A DNA stretch of 64,000 nucleotides from contig NZ_JANZXA010000011.1 of the NCBI RefSeq assembly GCF_025153475.1, forward strand, positions 1 to 64,000. Reading direction: 5' to 3'. Positions 1 to 8,566 of this stretch are shown here, in pieces (the first letter of the stretch is position 1; each line of letters begins with the position of its first letter). This DNA comes from Novosphingobium mangrovisedimenti. Lineage in GTDB: Bacteria; Pseudomonadota; Alphaproteobacteria; Sphingomonadales; Sphingomonadaceae. The notes beneath the pieces were generated by a model. It worked only from the letters and a program-made list of their open reading frames with translations, was not told where the DNA came from and did no database searches. Both the position numbers and the translations under genes were made by a program.

Positions 1-137
1 GCTCGGGCAAGATCATGCGCCGCATCCTCAGGAAGATCGGCGAGAACGATTTCTCCAACCTCGGTGACACTTCCACACTTGCGGATCCCTCCGTCGTCGA
101 TAACCTCATCGCCAACAGGCCGCAGACGACGGCTTGA
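1..137 (+). CDS. acs: Acetyl-CoA synthetase, C-terminal end (partial)
   Basis: This is the last 44 codons of a gene that begins left of the window, read in frame from base 3 to a TGA at 135-137. The product starts [12 protein letters not shown] and continues through [12 protein letters not shown], which is the typical end of AMP-forming acetyl-CoA synthetase. The family makes acetyl-CoA from acetate, ATP and CoA. The Lys of the SGKIMRR motif is the catalytic and acetylation-regulated lysine of the family. The gene converges on the dipeptidase at 159-1415. Only the tail is visible, so a close acyl-CoA synthetase relative cannot be fully excluded. Confidence 0.9.
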   Translation, partial: SGKIMRRILRKIGENDFSNLGDTSTLADPSVVDNLIANRPQTTA

Positions 138-152
138 TCGCCGCCGTCTGCG
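121..152. terminator. Possible bidirectional terminator hairpin
   Basis: CGCAGACG at 121-128 is complementary to CGTCTGCG at 145-152, and the inner bases extend the stem to ACGGC/GCCGC around a TTGATC loop. It straddles the acs stop codon and lies between two convergent genes. There is no good T-tract on either side, so terminator function is inferred from position and stem alone. Confidence 0.35.
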
Positions 153-158
153 CTGCCT

Positions 159-1415
159 TCAGTCACTGGCTTCAGGTGCTGCGGCGGCTTCGACCTGGCG
201 CATGACGCGCAGGATGTTGCTGCCCCAGATCTTGGTGACGTCCTCTCTGGTGTAACCGGCCTTGAGCAGGGCAGCGGTGATTTTCGGCAACCCGCTCACG
301 TCTTCCAGGCCCACCACGCCGCCGCCACCGTCCCAGTCCATGCCGATGCCGACATGGTCCGGGCCGACCACTTTCAAGGCGTGGAGCAGGTGTTTCATGA
401 AGTCGTCGAAGGTGGGTTTGTCGGTCTCGGGATACTTGATGTCGATCTCGCGGCGCCTGGCGTTCAGGGCCTCCTGCTGCGCGGCCGTCATGTCCGCATT
501 GTCGCGCATATCGGAATAGAGCGCGCGCATCGCTTTCAGGCGTTCCGGGTTGGGCTTGCTCGCGCGCAGGTAGCCGCCGTAGCTGTTGATCTGGATGACC
601 CCGCCCTTCGCCGCCAGCGCGCGCAGACGGTCATCATCGACATTGCGGGGATGGTCGTAGATCGCCTTGCAGCCCGAGTGCGACAGCACCACCGGCGTGG
701 TCGATTTCGCGATGAGCTGATCGAGCACCTCGTCGCTGGAGTGCGAACCGTCGATGATCATGCCGAGCTTGTTGGCCTCTGCCAGCAGCTTTTCGCCCAG
801 CGGGCTGAGACCGTGCCACTTGGGGCCATTGGGATCGGTAGAGCTGTCCGCGAACTGGTTGTTCATGAAGTGGGCAAAGCCGGTTTCGCGCACGCCCATC
901 TTGTAGAACAGCTTGAGCATCGAGACGTCCTCGCCCAGCGGATAGGCGTTCTCGATGCTCATGTAGACGATGCGCTTGCCCTTGGCATGGATGCGGGCGG
1001 CGTCATCCGCCTTGAGCGCGAGTTCGAACTGATCGGGGTGCGACGCCACCATCAGCCGGATCGACATGCCGCGCATTACCGCGAAATCGCGAACCTTGGC
1101 ATAGCTTGCCGTATCGATGGGCCCCTGCGGCGTGAAGATCGCCCAGAACCCGCCGTCGAACTGGCCCGCCTTCATGCGGGGCAGGTCGACCTGGGAATAG
1201 TCCTGGCGCACGTCATGCCAGTCCATGATCGACCAGCCTGGGCGGTCGACCGATTCCGGCGTGTCGAGATGCGTGTCGAGCGTGATCATCGCGTGCTGCA
1301 TCGCGACGACCTCGGGGGACGCGGGGTCCCCCGAAGCGTTGTCGGATGCGTGCACGGCCTGCATCGGGAGCAGCAGAGCCGCTCCAGCCAGCAATCGAAG
1401 GGCACGTGTCTTCAT
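159..1415 (-). CDS. Exported membrane-dipeptidase family (M19) metallopeptidase
   Basis: The 418-residue product has a signal peptide (MKTRALRLLAGAALLLPMQA, cleaved near VHA), so it acts outside the cytoplasm. Dinuclear-zinc ligand motifs of the renal dipeptidase family follow: the HLD of TLDTHLDTP near residue 50, SIENAYPL, DGSHSS and LSHSGC. Family members hydrolyse dipeptides, often with a D- or unusual C-terminal residue; mammalian members cleave Cys-Gly and leukotriene D4, and PvdM of Pseudomonas acts in periplasmic pyoverdine maturation. It starts 4 bases after the receptor at 1420-3783, so the two are surely co-transcribed. The substrate is not readable from sequence, but the operon suggests a peptide imported by the adjacent receptors. 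Confidence 0.9.
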   Translation of the reverse strand: MKTRALRLLAGAALLLPMQAVHASDNASGDPASPEVVAMQHAMITLDTHLDTPESVDRPGWSIMDWHDVRQDYSQVDLPRMKAGQFDGGFWAIFTPQGPIDTASYAKVRDFAVMRGMSIRLMVASHPDQFELALKADDAARIHAKGKRIVYMSIENAYPLGEDVSMLKLFYKMGVRETGFAHFMNNQFADSSTDPNGPKWHGLSPLGEKLLAEANKLGMIIDGSHSSDEVLDQLIAKSTTPVVLSHSGCKAIYDHPRNVDDDRLRALAAKGGVIQINSYGGYLRASKPNPERLKAMRALYSDMRDNADMTAAQQEALNARRREIDIKYPETDKPTFDDFMKHLLHALKVVGPDHVGIGMDWDGGGGVVGLEDVSGLPKITAALLKAGYTREDVTKIWGSNILRVMRQVEAAAAPEASD

Positions 1416-1419
1416 GTGT

Positions 1420-3783
1420 TCAGTACTCCGCGGAAATCGTCAGCTGGAATGTACGGGGAGAAAGCGGACGGTACACCGCATAATTGGTGCCGATCGGATA
1501 GATGAACGACAGCACGTCCTTGTCGAAGATGTTGTCGACGTTGAGGCGCAGCTTCACCGTCTTGAGCGGCCCCACGTCGATGCCGTCGCCGAGATCGACG
1601 TACCCGCTGAACACGGCGTAGTCCTTCACCGCGAGCGCCCCCGTATTCTCCATGTCGGCATAGCGCTTGCTGGTGTACTTGCCCGAGATGTTGGCCACGA
1701 GCCAGCTGGCCGGCTCAAGCGTCACGCCGCCTGTAACCAGCCACTTCGGACTATCCGGAAGGTAGTTGTCCTTGATCGCCGTCCCCGTGGGCAGGTTGTC
1801 CTGGTACTTGGCGATATTGTAGGTGACGTTGAGGTTCGCGTAGGCAAGGCCGTCCAGGAACGCAGGCTTGTAGGTGCCGGTGAATTCCACGCCGTAGGCT
1901 TCGACGCTGCCAACGCTCTGGTAGTAACTCTCGGTCGCACCGGCGGAACCGGGCAGCAGGGTCGAGAGCTGCTGGATGCGGTCGTCGAACTTCGTGTAAT
2001 ACCCGGCCAGCGAGGCATAGAACTCGGGCTGGTTGGTGCGGACACCGAACTCGAAGTTCTTGGCGGTCTCCGGCTTGGGCGCGGGCACGAACCCGGCAGA
2101 GCTGGCCAGCGTGGTCGAGAAGATGTCGTCCATGCCCCGCGGGAAGGCCATGTTCTCCGCATAGGATGCGAAGATCTGCGAGCGTCCGTCCAGCTTGTAG
2201 AGCATGCCGAGCATTGGCAGGAAGCCATCGGTGTAGTCGGCGCTGCCAGTCTGCGGGCCGTAACCCGGTCCGGTCCCGATGTAGTAGTCGGCATAGTCGC
2301 GATAGCCCGACAGGCGATAATGCACGTCGAGCGCCTTGACCCCTGCAGTCAGCTCGAGCGTATCGTCGAGCAGCGACAGCGTGTCCTTGATGAAGAGCTG
2401 CGTCGTATCGCGCTGCGAGTGGTAGTCGCGGCGGAAATAGACAGTCTCGCCGGTCGGCGGACTGAGCGGCGAGCCGTCGGTCGTGTTCAGGCGCGCCTGG
2501 GTACGATGGTACTTGTCGACTTCCGCCCAGATGCCGGCTTCCAGCGTGTTGTTCTCCATTTCCCAGTGGAGGCTTGCGGTGAACCCGTAGCGGTCCCCGC
2601 CGACGCCGGACTTGCCGTACTGCATGCCCTTGGGCGCGGTGACCGGCAGGCCGGCGGCAAGCTGGGCGGTATAGAGCCCGAGGCTGTTGGCATAGTTGTC
2701 CGGCGATACGCCGTAGCCGTTCTTGTCCTCCCAATAGGCGGTGGTGTCCGCCCAGAAGTTGTCGGCGATGCCGCCATGGACGGTCAGGCCGTAGAGCTTG
2801 TCCTTTCGCACGTTGATGGCCTGGGCATAGGTGTACGAATAATTCGAGTTGGAATAGGCGATCCCCGGAACCGTCGGCTCGAAGCCGGGTGTGCCGGGTT
2901 CGGGCACGTCGATGTAGCCACGATAGCGGCCGGTCTTGCCGCCAAGGTCAGGAACGTCCGAAAGATAGGTCGACAGGCCGAGGAACGGCGAATCGTAGTC
3001 GAAGAAATCGTTCGCGACGAACTTGAAGCGTGCCCAGCTGTCCCCGCCCAGATCGGCATGGATCTGCGCTTCCCAGTGCTCGCGGTCGATCGTGCCGTAA
3101 CCGCGCCACAAGTCGCTATCGAGCTTGGTCCGGCTGATATAGGCCTTGAAGGGCCCCACCCGGCCGGTGCTCAGGCGGATGAAGGTGCGCTTCATGTCGT
3201 CATCGCCGAAGCTCTGCGAGACGAACAGCCCAAGGTCGTCCTGCGGTTCAATCGAGCTGTAGGAGACGATCGGCCCCAGCGAGGCGTAGCTTGGCTGGCT
3301 GACATCGCCGGCACCGGGAGACGCCTGCACGACGCCGAGGTTTTCGTTGTCGACATAGCGGAACACCGGGCTCCCGCCGAATGCATCGGAGCGACCGAGC
3401 GGAATACCGTCGACCAGAAAACCGATCTGCGACAGGCCAAAAGCGCGCACCTGCACGCTGTTGCCGAACTCGTAGAGGCCCAGCGCGCCGTCCGTCTGGA
3501 CGTTGAAGCCGGGCAATTGCTCGAGCATCTTGAGGCCGGAGACGCCCGAGGGCGCGGAAAGCAGGGCCTCGCGCGTGACGGCGACGGTATTCGTCACCTG
3601 GCCTTCGCCGATCGCTTCATCGGCTTGCGAAACGCGCCGGCCGGTGACCATGATGGCATCGGCATCGGCGGCGCTGTCCGCTGCGGCTTCATCTGCCATG
3701 GCAGGCGTGGCGCCGAGCACCATGGCCTGTGCCATGGCGAGGGCCGAAACGGACCGCATTGTCGTTTTGAACATCGCAATCAT
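1420..3783 (-). CDS. TonB-dependent outer-membrane receptor without STN domain
   Basis: The product is about 787 residues from the ATG at 3783, which has AGGGAG upstream; an in-frame start at 3822 is less likely. It has a signal peptide ending in PAMA, a plug domain (VTGRRVSQADEAIGEG, PGFNVQTDG, FLVDGIPLG) and a beta-barrel ending in the aromatic residue of ISAEY. It is strongly similar over most of its length to the receptor at 5966-8566. Shared segments include FGGSPVFRYVDNENL, ASPGAGDV and FFDYDSPFL. Unlike that protein it has no N-terminal signalling domain, so it should transport but not signal. The dipeptidase gene follows after 4 bases, and a stem-loop lies 52-75 bases upstream of the start. 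Confidence 0.92.
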   Translation of the reverse strand: MIAMFKTTMRSVSALAMAQAMVLGATPAMADEAAADSAADADAIMVTGRRVSQADEAIGEGQVTNTVAVTREALLSAPSGVSGLKMLEQLPGFNVQTDGALGLYEFGNSVQVRAFGLSQIGFLVDGIPLGRSDAFGGSPVFRYVDNENLGVVQASPGAGDVSQPSYASLGPIVSYSSIEPQDDLGLFVSQSFGDDDMKRTFIRLSTGRVGPFKAYISRTKLDSDLWRGYGTIDREHWEAQIHADLGGDSWARFKFVANDFFDYDSPFLGLSTYLSDVPDLGGKTGRYRGYIDVPEPGTPGFEPTVPGIAYSNSNYSYTYAQAINVRKDKLYGLTVHGGIADNFWADTTAYWEDKNGYGVSPDNYANSLGLYTAQLAAGLPVTAPKGMQYGKSGVGGDRYGFTASLHWEMENNTLEAGIWAEVDKYHRTQARLNTTDGSPLSPPTGETVYFRRDYHSQRDTTQLFIKDTLSLLDDTLELTAGVKALDVHYRLSGYRDYADYYIGTGPGYGPQTGSADYTDGFLPMLGMLYKLDGRSQIFASYAENMAFPRGMDDIFSTTLASSAGFVPAPKPETAKNFEFGVRTNQPEFYASLAGYYTKFDDRIQQLSTLLPGSAGATESYYQSVGSVEAYGVEFTGTYKPAFLDGLAYANLNVTYNIAKYQDNLPTGTAIKDNYLPDSPKWLVTGGVTLEPASWLVANISGKYTSKRYADMENTGALAVKDYAVFSGYVDLGDGIDVGPLKTVKLRLNVDNIFDKDVLSFIYPIGTNYAVYRPLSPRTFQLTISAEY

Positions 3784-3834
3784 ATGCAGGACTCCCTGTT
3801 GAGCGCTCTTGGGCGCAGGCAAGCCTCCGGCATC

Positions 3835-3858
3835 CCGGCAAGCACCCCCGCTTGCCGG
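3835..3858. other. Intercistronic stem-loop in the receptor operon
   Basis: CCGGCAAGC (3835-3843) and GCTTGCCGG (3850-3858) form a perfect 9-bp stem with a 6-base loop. It sits in the 106-base gap between the aminotransferase stop and the receptor start on the transcribed strand. No T-tract follows it, so RNA processing, 3'-end protection or partial attenuation is more likely than full termination. The function is inferred. Confidence 0.4.
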
Positions 3859-3889
3859 CTCCCCTGAACTAGTCTTTTTTCTCAGTTAC

Positions 3890-5035
3890 TTACGCGCCGT
3901 AGAATGCGCGCAGGACTTTGGCATAGCGCTGTACGTCCTCCATCTTTCCGGTGCTGACCCGGGACCATTGTTTCCATTTTCCGTAGGCGGGGCGAATATC
4001 GACCCTGGCCTCGGCCATGGCGCTGAACAGCGCGTCGGCGTCCGGGACCTTGACGTAGACGAAGTTGGTGTCGGACGGCAGCGCGGTGAGCCCGCAGCTT
4101 GTGATCGCTTCCATGATGGCTTCGCGGGCCTCGACGATGTGGCTTTTCGAATACCTGAGGAAAGCCGCGTCGTTATAGGAGGCGATACCGGCGGCCAGGC
4201 CCGCGGTATTGCCGCCGAAGCTCATCAGATAGCCGCGCAGGGTCTCGGCGATGGCCGGCGAGGTGAGGGCATAGCCCAGGCGCAGCCCCGCCATGCCGTA
4301 GATCTTCGAAAAGGTACGGGTGATGATAAGGTTCTCGCGCTCGGCGAGAAGGTCCACCATCGAGGTATACTCGGGCCTTGCGGTCAATTCCATGTAGGCT
4401 TCGTCGATGAGCACGGGGATCGCGGGATCGATCGAGCGGATGAAGGCGCGCAGTGCATCGCCATCGAGCGACATGGCCGTGGGGTTGTTGGGGTTGCAGA
4501 TGTGCACCAGCCCGACGTCGGGTCCGATCGCGGCCTTCATTGCGGTAAGGTCCACTGCCATGTCCGCGCCCAGCGGCACGCGCTTGACCTTGGCGCCCTT
4601 GCGCGCGGCGTACTTGACCGTGGTGTCCCAGAACAGGTCCGGGCAGAGAATGGCCTTGTCCTCGGGCAGGGCCATGGCGGCGCAGATCAGGACTTCGGTC
4701 GAGCCCGAACTGAGCACGACATTCTCGACACCGAGCGAATAGCGCTCCGCAACCATGTCGAGCATCTTTCTGAGGCCGCGATCGGCATAGTACGCGCCTT
4801 TGGAGGCGTTCTGGGCAATGGCCTGTATCGCGGAGGGTGCGGGTCCGAAGGGATTCTCGTTGCGGCTGAGTTGGGCGATGCCCGCGGGCGGGCCGAAGAC
4901 GTCGGCGGCCTCGGGGCCGAAGTCTGGGGTGGAGCCGGTAGCGGCAAAGGCGGTGCGGCCGGTTCCGGCGAAGGCCAGGGCGCTTCCGGCACCGGCACCT
5001 GCCAGCATGAGGCGGCGGGAAATCTCGATGGTCAT
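3890..5035 (-). CDS. Tat-exported PLP-dependent aminotransferase (class I/II, HisC/CobD-like)
   Basis: The 381-residue fold-type I PLP enzyme is preceded by a twin-arginine signal (SRRLML at residues 6-11, then a hydrophobic stretch ending near residue 31). Visible family motifs are SRNENPFGP, NPNNPTAMS (181-189), DEAYMEL and SKIYGMAGLRLGY, with Lys244 as the expected PLP-binding lysine. It resembles histidinol-phosphate aminotransferase, but the Tat signal and genomic setting rule out a role in histidine synthesis. Folded, cofactor-loaded export to the periplasm recalls PvdN and PtaA, which modify the glutamate side chain of pyoverdine. It lies between the TSUP exporter (42-base gap) and the STN-less receptor. 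The substrate is unknown; a peptide-derived amino group is inferred. Confidence 0.85.
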   Translation of the reverse strand: MTIEISRRLMLAGAGAGSALAFAGTGRTAFAATGSTPDFGPEAADVFGPPAGIAQLSRNENPFGPAPSAIQAIAQNASKGAYYADRGLRKMLDMVAERYSLGVENVVLSSGSTEVLICAAMALPEDKAILCPDLFWDTTVKYAARKGAKVKRVPLGADMAVDLTAMKAAIGPDVGLVHICNPNNPTAMSLDGDALRAFIRSIDPAIPVLIDEAYMELTARPEYTSMVDLLAERENLIITRTFSKIYGMAGLRLGYALTSPAIAETLRGYLMSFGGNTAGLAAGIASYNDAAFLRYSKSHIVEAREAIMEAITSCGLTALPSDTNFVYVKVPDADALFSAMAEARVDIRPAYGKWKQWSRVSTGKMEDVQRYAKVLRAFYGA

Positions 5036-5077
5036 TGCGCGGGTCCTTTCCTGTTCGGGGCGAGGGGGGCGTTCCGT

Positions 5078-5905
5078 TCACACGAGGCCATGGCGGATCA
5101 TCATCGTTGCCACGAAGAGAAGGTAGATGCCGAAGATCGGGCTCAGCACGCCTGCCGGAAGCTTGTGTGCGGTGGCCGCGCCCAGCGGGGCCGAGATGAC
5201 CGAGGTGCTGACGATCGCAAGCGCTGCGATCAGGTTGACGTAGCCGATCGAGCCCAGCGGCAGGTCGGGAGCGGACAGGCCGATCGCCATGAAGCCGATC
5301 GTGCCGGGCACCGCGATGATGAAGCCGACACCCGAAGCCGTCGCGATCGAACGGTGGATGGTCTTGCCGCACAAGGTCATGACGATGATCGCGATGGTGC
5401 CGCCGCCGATGCCCAGCAGCGAGGAAAAGGCGCCGAGGCCGCCGGCGATCCCGGCACGGACATAGCCGCCCGGCACTTCGTCGCGCAGGTGCTTGTCGCG
5501 CAGCACGGGGAACAGGAAGTGCAGCGCCATGAGCGCCACGCCAACGCCGAAGATCAGCGCCAGCACGCTGCCGGTAATGCGCGAGGCCAGCAGCACGCCG
5601 GCGCCGACCCCGATCACGATCCACGGAGCCCAGGCCTTGAGCAGGTCGAAATCCACCGCATCGCGCCGGGCATGGGCCTGCACCGAGCGCAACGACGTGA
5701 TCATGATCGTCGCCAGCGAGGTGCCGATCGCGACATGGGCGATGGCATCGGTGCTGCCGCCCAGCAACGGCAGCATCACGAAGAGCACGGGCACGACGAC
5801 GAAGCCGCCGCCGATGCCGAACAGGCCGGCCGCGAAGCCGGAAACCAGCCCTGCCACCAGCATCAGTGCGATGGGAAAGGCCCAGGTCATCAGGAACGCG
5901 CTCAT
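5078..5905 (-). CDS. TSUP-family (TauE/SafE-like) membrane transporter
   Basis: This is an integral membrane protein of about 275 residues with multiple hydrophobic helices and the paired glycine-rich repeats of the TSUP family: GLFGIGGGFVVVPVL in the first half and SLLGIGGGTIAII in the second. Characterised relatives export sulfite, sulfoacetate or other organosulfur and carboxylate anions. The ATG at 5905 has AGGACC upstream and is preferred over the in-frame ATG at 5947, which lacks a ribosome-binding site. It is the second gene of the leftward operon, 60 bases after the STN receptor. Its presence beside peptide-processing enzymes would fit removal of a sulfur-containing or acidic by-product, which is inference. 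Confidence 0.85.
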   Translation of the reverse strand: MSAFLMTWAFPIALMLVAGLVSGFAAGLFGIGGGFVVVPVLFVMLPLLGGSTDAIAHVAIGTSLATIMITSLRSVQAHARRDAVDFDLLKAWAPWIVIGVGAGVLLASRITGSVLALIFGVGVALMALHFLFPVLRDKHLRDEVPGGYVRAGIAGGLGAFSSLLGIGGGTIAIIVMTLCGKTIHRSIATASGVGFIIAVPGTIGFMAIGLSAPDLPLGSIGYVNLIAALAIVSTSVISAPLGAATAHKLPAGVLSPIFGIYLLFVATMMIRHGLV

Positions 5906-5965
5906 GCCGCAAAGGTCCTGCGGGAGAGGGCGGGTATAAAAAGGCATGCACGCATGGGCATGGGT

Positions 5966-8566
5966 TCAGAATTCCCCGGTAAAGGTGAGTTGCACGGTAC
6001 GGGGCGAGAGCGGGCGAAACGCCGCTTCTCCCGAGACTGTCGGAAAAATGAAGGAGAGCGTGTCGGCATCGAACAGGTTGTCGATATTGATGCGGGCATG
6101 GGCATTGCGCAGCGGTCCCAGCTCCGTCTCGCGCCCCAGTTCCACGTAGGCATCGACAATCCACTGGCCGCCGACGGACTGGGTATTGAGATAGTCGGCA
6201 TAGCGCCTGGAGGTATACTTGGCCGTGATGCTGGTGAGCGCCCAAGGCGTGGGTTCCACCGTCACCGTGCCCGAGGCTATCCATAGCGCGCTGTCGGGAA
6301 TGCGGTTGGAAGCAATTGCCGTGCCGTCGGGCAGGTCGTTCTGGAAGGTCGCGTCGTTGTACGTGAGGTTGGTCGTGAAATAGACCTTGTCGTCCAGTAG
6401 CGCGGGCTTGACCGAGGCCGACATTTCCAGCCCGTGCGCTTCGACCGCGCCGACGTTGCGGAAATAGGTTTCCATCGCGCCCGTGGTCCCCGGCACCGGC
6501 CCGGAGACCGGGCTGATCAGATTGGCGAAGCGCGTGTGGTAGAGCGTGGCCACGGCAAAGAAGCGCGGCTGGCTGGTGCGCAAGCCGATTTCCATATTGC
6601 GTGCCCGCTCCGCTTGCGGCTTCGGCGCGAAAGCGGCGGAAGCGGCAAAGGCGGTCGATGCGATCGTGTCCATCGCCTTGGGCAGGGCCATGGTCTCGGC
6701 ATAGGAGGCGAACAGCTCGGTGCGCGTGTCCGGCATGCGATAGACGATGCCCGCGCTCGGTTCGAACCCGTCGAAATAGTGCGCCCGGCCTTTCGCCGCC
6801 CCCCACCCCGCGGAGCCGTCCGCGTGGGCGTAATCGTCGAAGTCGCGATAGCCATCGAGGCGATAGGAGATGTCCAGCCCCTTGAAGCCCAGCTCGAGCG
6901 TCAGCGGGCCTTGTCCCGGCGTCCAGCGGTCGCGCGCCCAGAACTGCACGGCGTCGCGGTGCGAGCGGTAGTTGCGCCGATAGTAGACGATCTCGTCCGC
7001 CAGCACGGCTCCGTCGGGGGCGCCGTCTGTCTTGTTGAGCCGGTATTGGCTGCGGTGATAGCGGTCGTTCTCGACCCACACCCCGGCATCGAACCGGTGA
7101 TCGCCGCGCGTCGCTTCTGCATGAAGGACCACGCCCTGTCGTTGGCCGTCGACACCCGAGTAGCCCCACTGCAATCCGCGCGGGGCCGTGACGGACAGCC
7201 CCGCCGCGGCCTGCCGATCATGGTAGAGCAGGGAATTCTCGTAGGTGTCGGGAGAGACGCCGAAGCCGTGCTTGTCTTCCCGGTAGAGCGTGACCTCGGC
7301 AAATGCCGGCGCTTCTCCTTCGACATGGAGCGTGGCGCCGTAGAGCTTGTCGTTCCGGGCGTTGATCGCGTTGCCATAGTAGTAGGCGTGGTCCGGGTTG
7401 GAATAGCGCACCCCGGCGACGGTTTCCGGCAGGTCGGGAACGAAGCCGATGTAGCCCCGATCACGCCCCGTCCGGCCTCCCAGGTCGGGCGTGGCGGAGA
7501 GGTAATCGTCCCGGTAGAGGAACGGGGAATCGTAGTCGAAGAAGTCGTTTGCCGCGAACTTGAAGCGAAGCCAGGAATGCGCGGTCAGATCGGCAAGGAT
7601 CTGTCCCTCCCAGTGCTTGCGGTCGATGGTGCCGGCACCGCGCCACAAGTCGCTGGAAAGCCGGGTATGGCTGACGTATCCGCGCAGTGGTCCGATGTCT
7701 CCGCTGCTCAGCCGCACGAAAGTGCGGCGCAACGCATCAGACCCGAACGACTGCGCGACGAAGACCCCGGCCTTGCGATCCGGTTCGATCGAGCGGTACG
7801 AGATCATCGGGCCCAGCGACGAATAGCTGGGCGTGCCGACATCGCCTGCGCCGGGCGATGCTTCGACGGCGGCAAGATTTTCGTTGTCGACGTAGCGGAA
7901 GACCGGGCTGCCGCCGAAGGCATCGGAGCGGCCGAGGGGAATGCCGTCCACCACGAAGCCTATCTGGTTGAGGTTGAAAGCCCGTGTTTGCACGCTGTTG
8001 CCGAATTCGTAGAGCCCGAGCGGTCCGTCGGTCTGGACGTTGAACCCGGGAAGGTACTCCAGCATCTTGAGGCCGGAGATCCCCGGAGGCGCCGACAGCA
8101 GCGCTTTGCGCGTCACGCCGGCCGAATGCCGGGCATGCCCCTCGCCGATCGCCTCGTCGGCCCTGGATATGCGCCGCCCGGTGACGAGAATGGGGCCGGC
8201 CGGCACGCTCCCGTCGGTCGGCGTCGCTTCCCGGGTGTTGGCGACATCCAGATCGGCCAGACGCAGCACCACGACATTGTCGCGCATGCTGGTGATCCGC
8301 AGCCGCGTGCCGGCAATCATGCATTCCAGCGCATGGCGCGTGGACATGCGCCCCTTCACCGCGTTCGAACGCAGCCCCTTCACATCGCGATAGGGAAACA
8401 GGATGCGCATGTCCGATTGCTCGGAAAAACGGTTGAGCGCCGTCTGCATCGCCTGAGCCTCTATTCCGAAGTCATGGACCTGCGCCTGATGCGCGGCGTC
8501 GGGCGCCTCGGCCATCACCAGCGGCGATAGCAGAAGAAGGAGCAAAGACTGTTCCGACCGCTGCAA
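5966..8566 (-). CDS. TonB-dependent transducer/receptor with N-terminal STN signalling domain
   Basis: The 866-residue protein has, in order, a leucine-rich signal peptide ending in VMAEA, an STN domain (from FGIEAQAMQTALNRF to about RDNVVVLRL), a plug (VTGRRISRADEAIGEG, PGFNVQTDG) and a barrel ending LTFTGEF. STN domains relay ligand binding to a FecR-type anti-sigma factor, and a matching FecI/FecR pair is transcribed divergently from 8780. The start is taken as the TTG at 8564-8566: a GGAGG lies at consensus spacing upstream and the signal peptide begins at once. A GTG at 8686 or ATG at 8677 would add about 40 basic residues ahead of the signal peptide. It is first in the leftward operon and paralogous to the receptor at 1420-3783. 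Confidence 0.93.
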   Translation of the reverse strand: MQRSEQSLLLLLLSPLVMAEAPDAAHQAQVHDFGIEAQAMQTALNRFSEQSDMRILFPYRDVKGLRSNAVKGRMSTRHALECMIAGTRLRITSMRDNVVVLRLADLDVANTREATPTDGSVPAGPILVTGRRISRADEAIGEGHARHSAGVTRKALLSAPPGISGLKMLEYLPGFNVQTDGPLGLYEFGNSVQTRAFNLNQIGFVVDGIPLGRSDAFGGSPVFRYVDNENLAAVEASPGAGDVGTPSYSSLGPMISYRSIEPDRKAGVFVAQSFGSDALRRTFVRLSSGDIGPLRGYVSHTRLSSDLWRGAGTIDRKHWEGQILADLTAHSWLRFKFAANDFFDYDSPFLYRDDYLSATPDLGGRTGRDRGYIGFVPDLPETVAGVRYSNPDHAYYYGNAINARNDKLYGATLHVEGEAPAFAEVTLYREDKHGFGVSPDTYENSLLYHDRQAAAGLSVTAPRGLQWGYSGVDGQRQGVVLHAEATRGDHRFDAGVWVENDRYHRSQYRLNKTDGAPDGAVLADEIVYYRRNYRSHRDAVQFWARDRWTPGQGPLTLELGFKGLDISYRLDGYRDFDDYAHADGSAGWGAAKGRAHYFDGFEPSAGIVYRMPDTRTELFASYAETMALPKAMDTIASTAFAASAAFAPKPQAERARNMEIGLRTSQPRFFAVATLYHTRFANLISPVSGPVPGTTGAMETYFRNVGAVEAHGLEMSASVKPALLDDKVYFTTNLTYNDATFQNDLPDGTAIASNRIPDSALWIASGTVTVEPTPWALTSITAKYTSRRYADYLNTQSVGGQWIVDAYVELGRETELGPLRNAHARINIDNLFDADTLSFIFPTVSGEAAFRPLSPRTVQLTFTGEF

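Noticed and set aside
1225..3867. An 880-codon open frame on the plus strand opposite the receptor gene
   Set aside because: It is a high-GC antisense shadow: low-complexity Arg/Val/Gly-rich translation with no motif, fully covered by a well supported receptor gene on the other strand.
3809..6286. An 825-codon plus-strand frame across the aminotransferase and TSUP genes
   Set aside because: The translation is Asp/Arg/His-rich with no domain, and it spans two well supported genes and their gaps.
5966..8566. Lasso-peptide or siderophore biosynthesis cluster
   Set aside because: FecI/FecR and receptors are present, but no precursor peptide, isopeptidase, cyclase, synthetase or NIS enzyme was found nearby.
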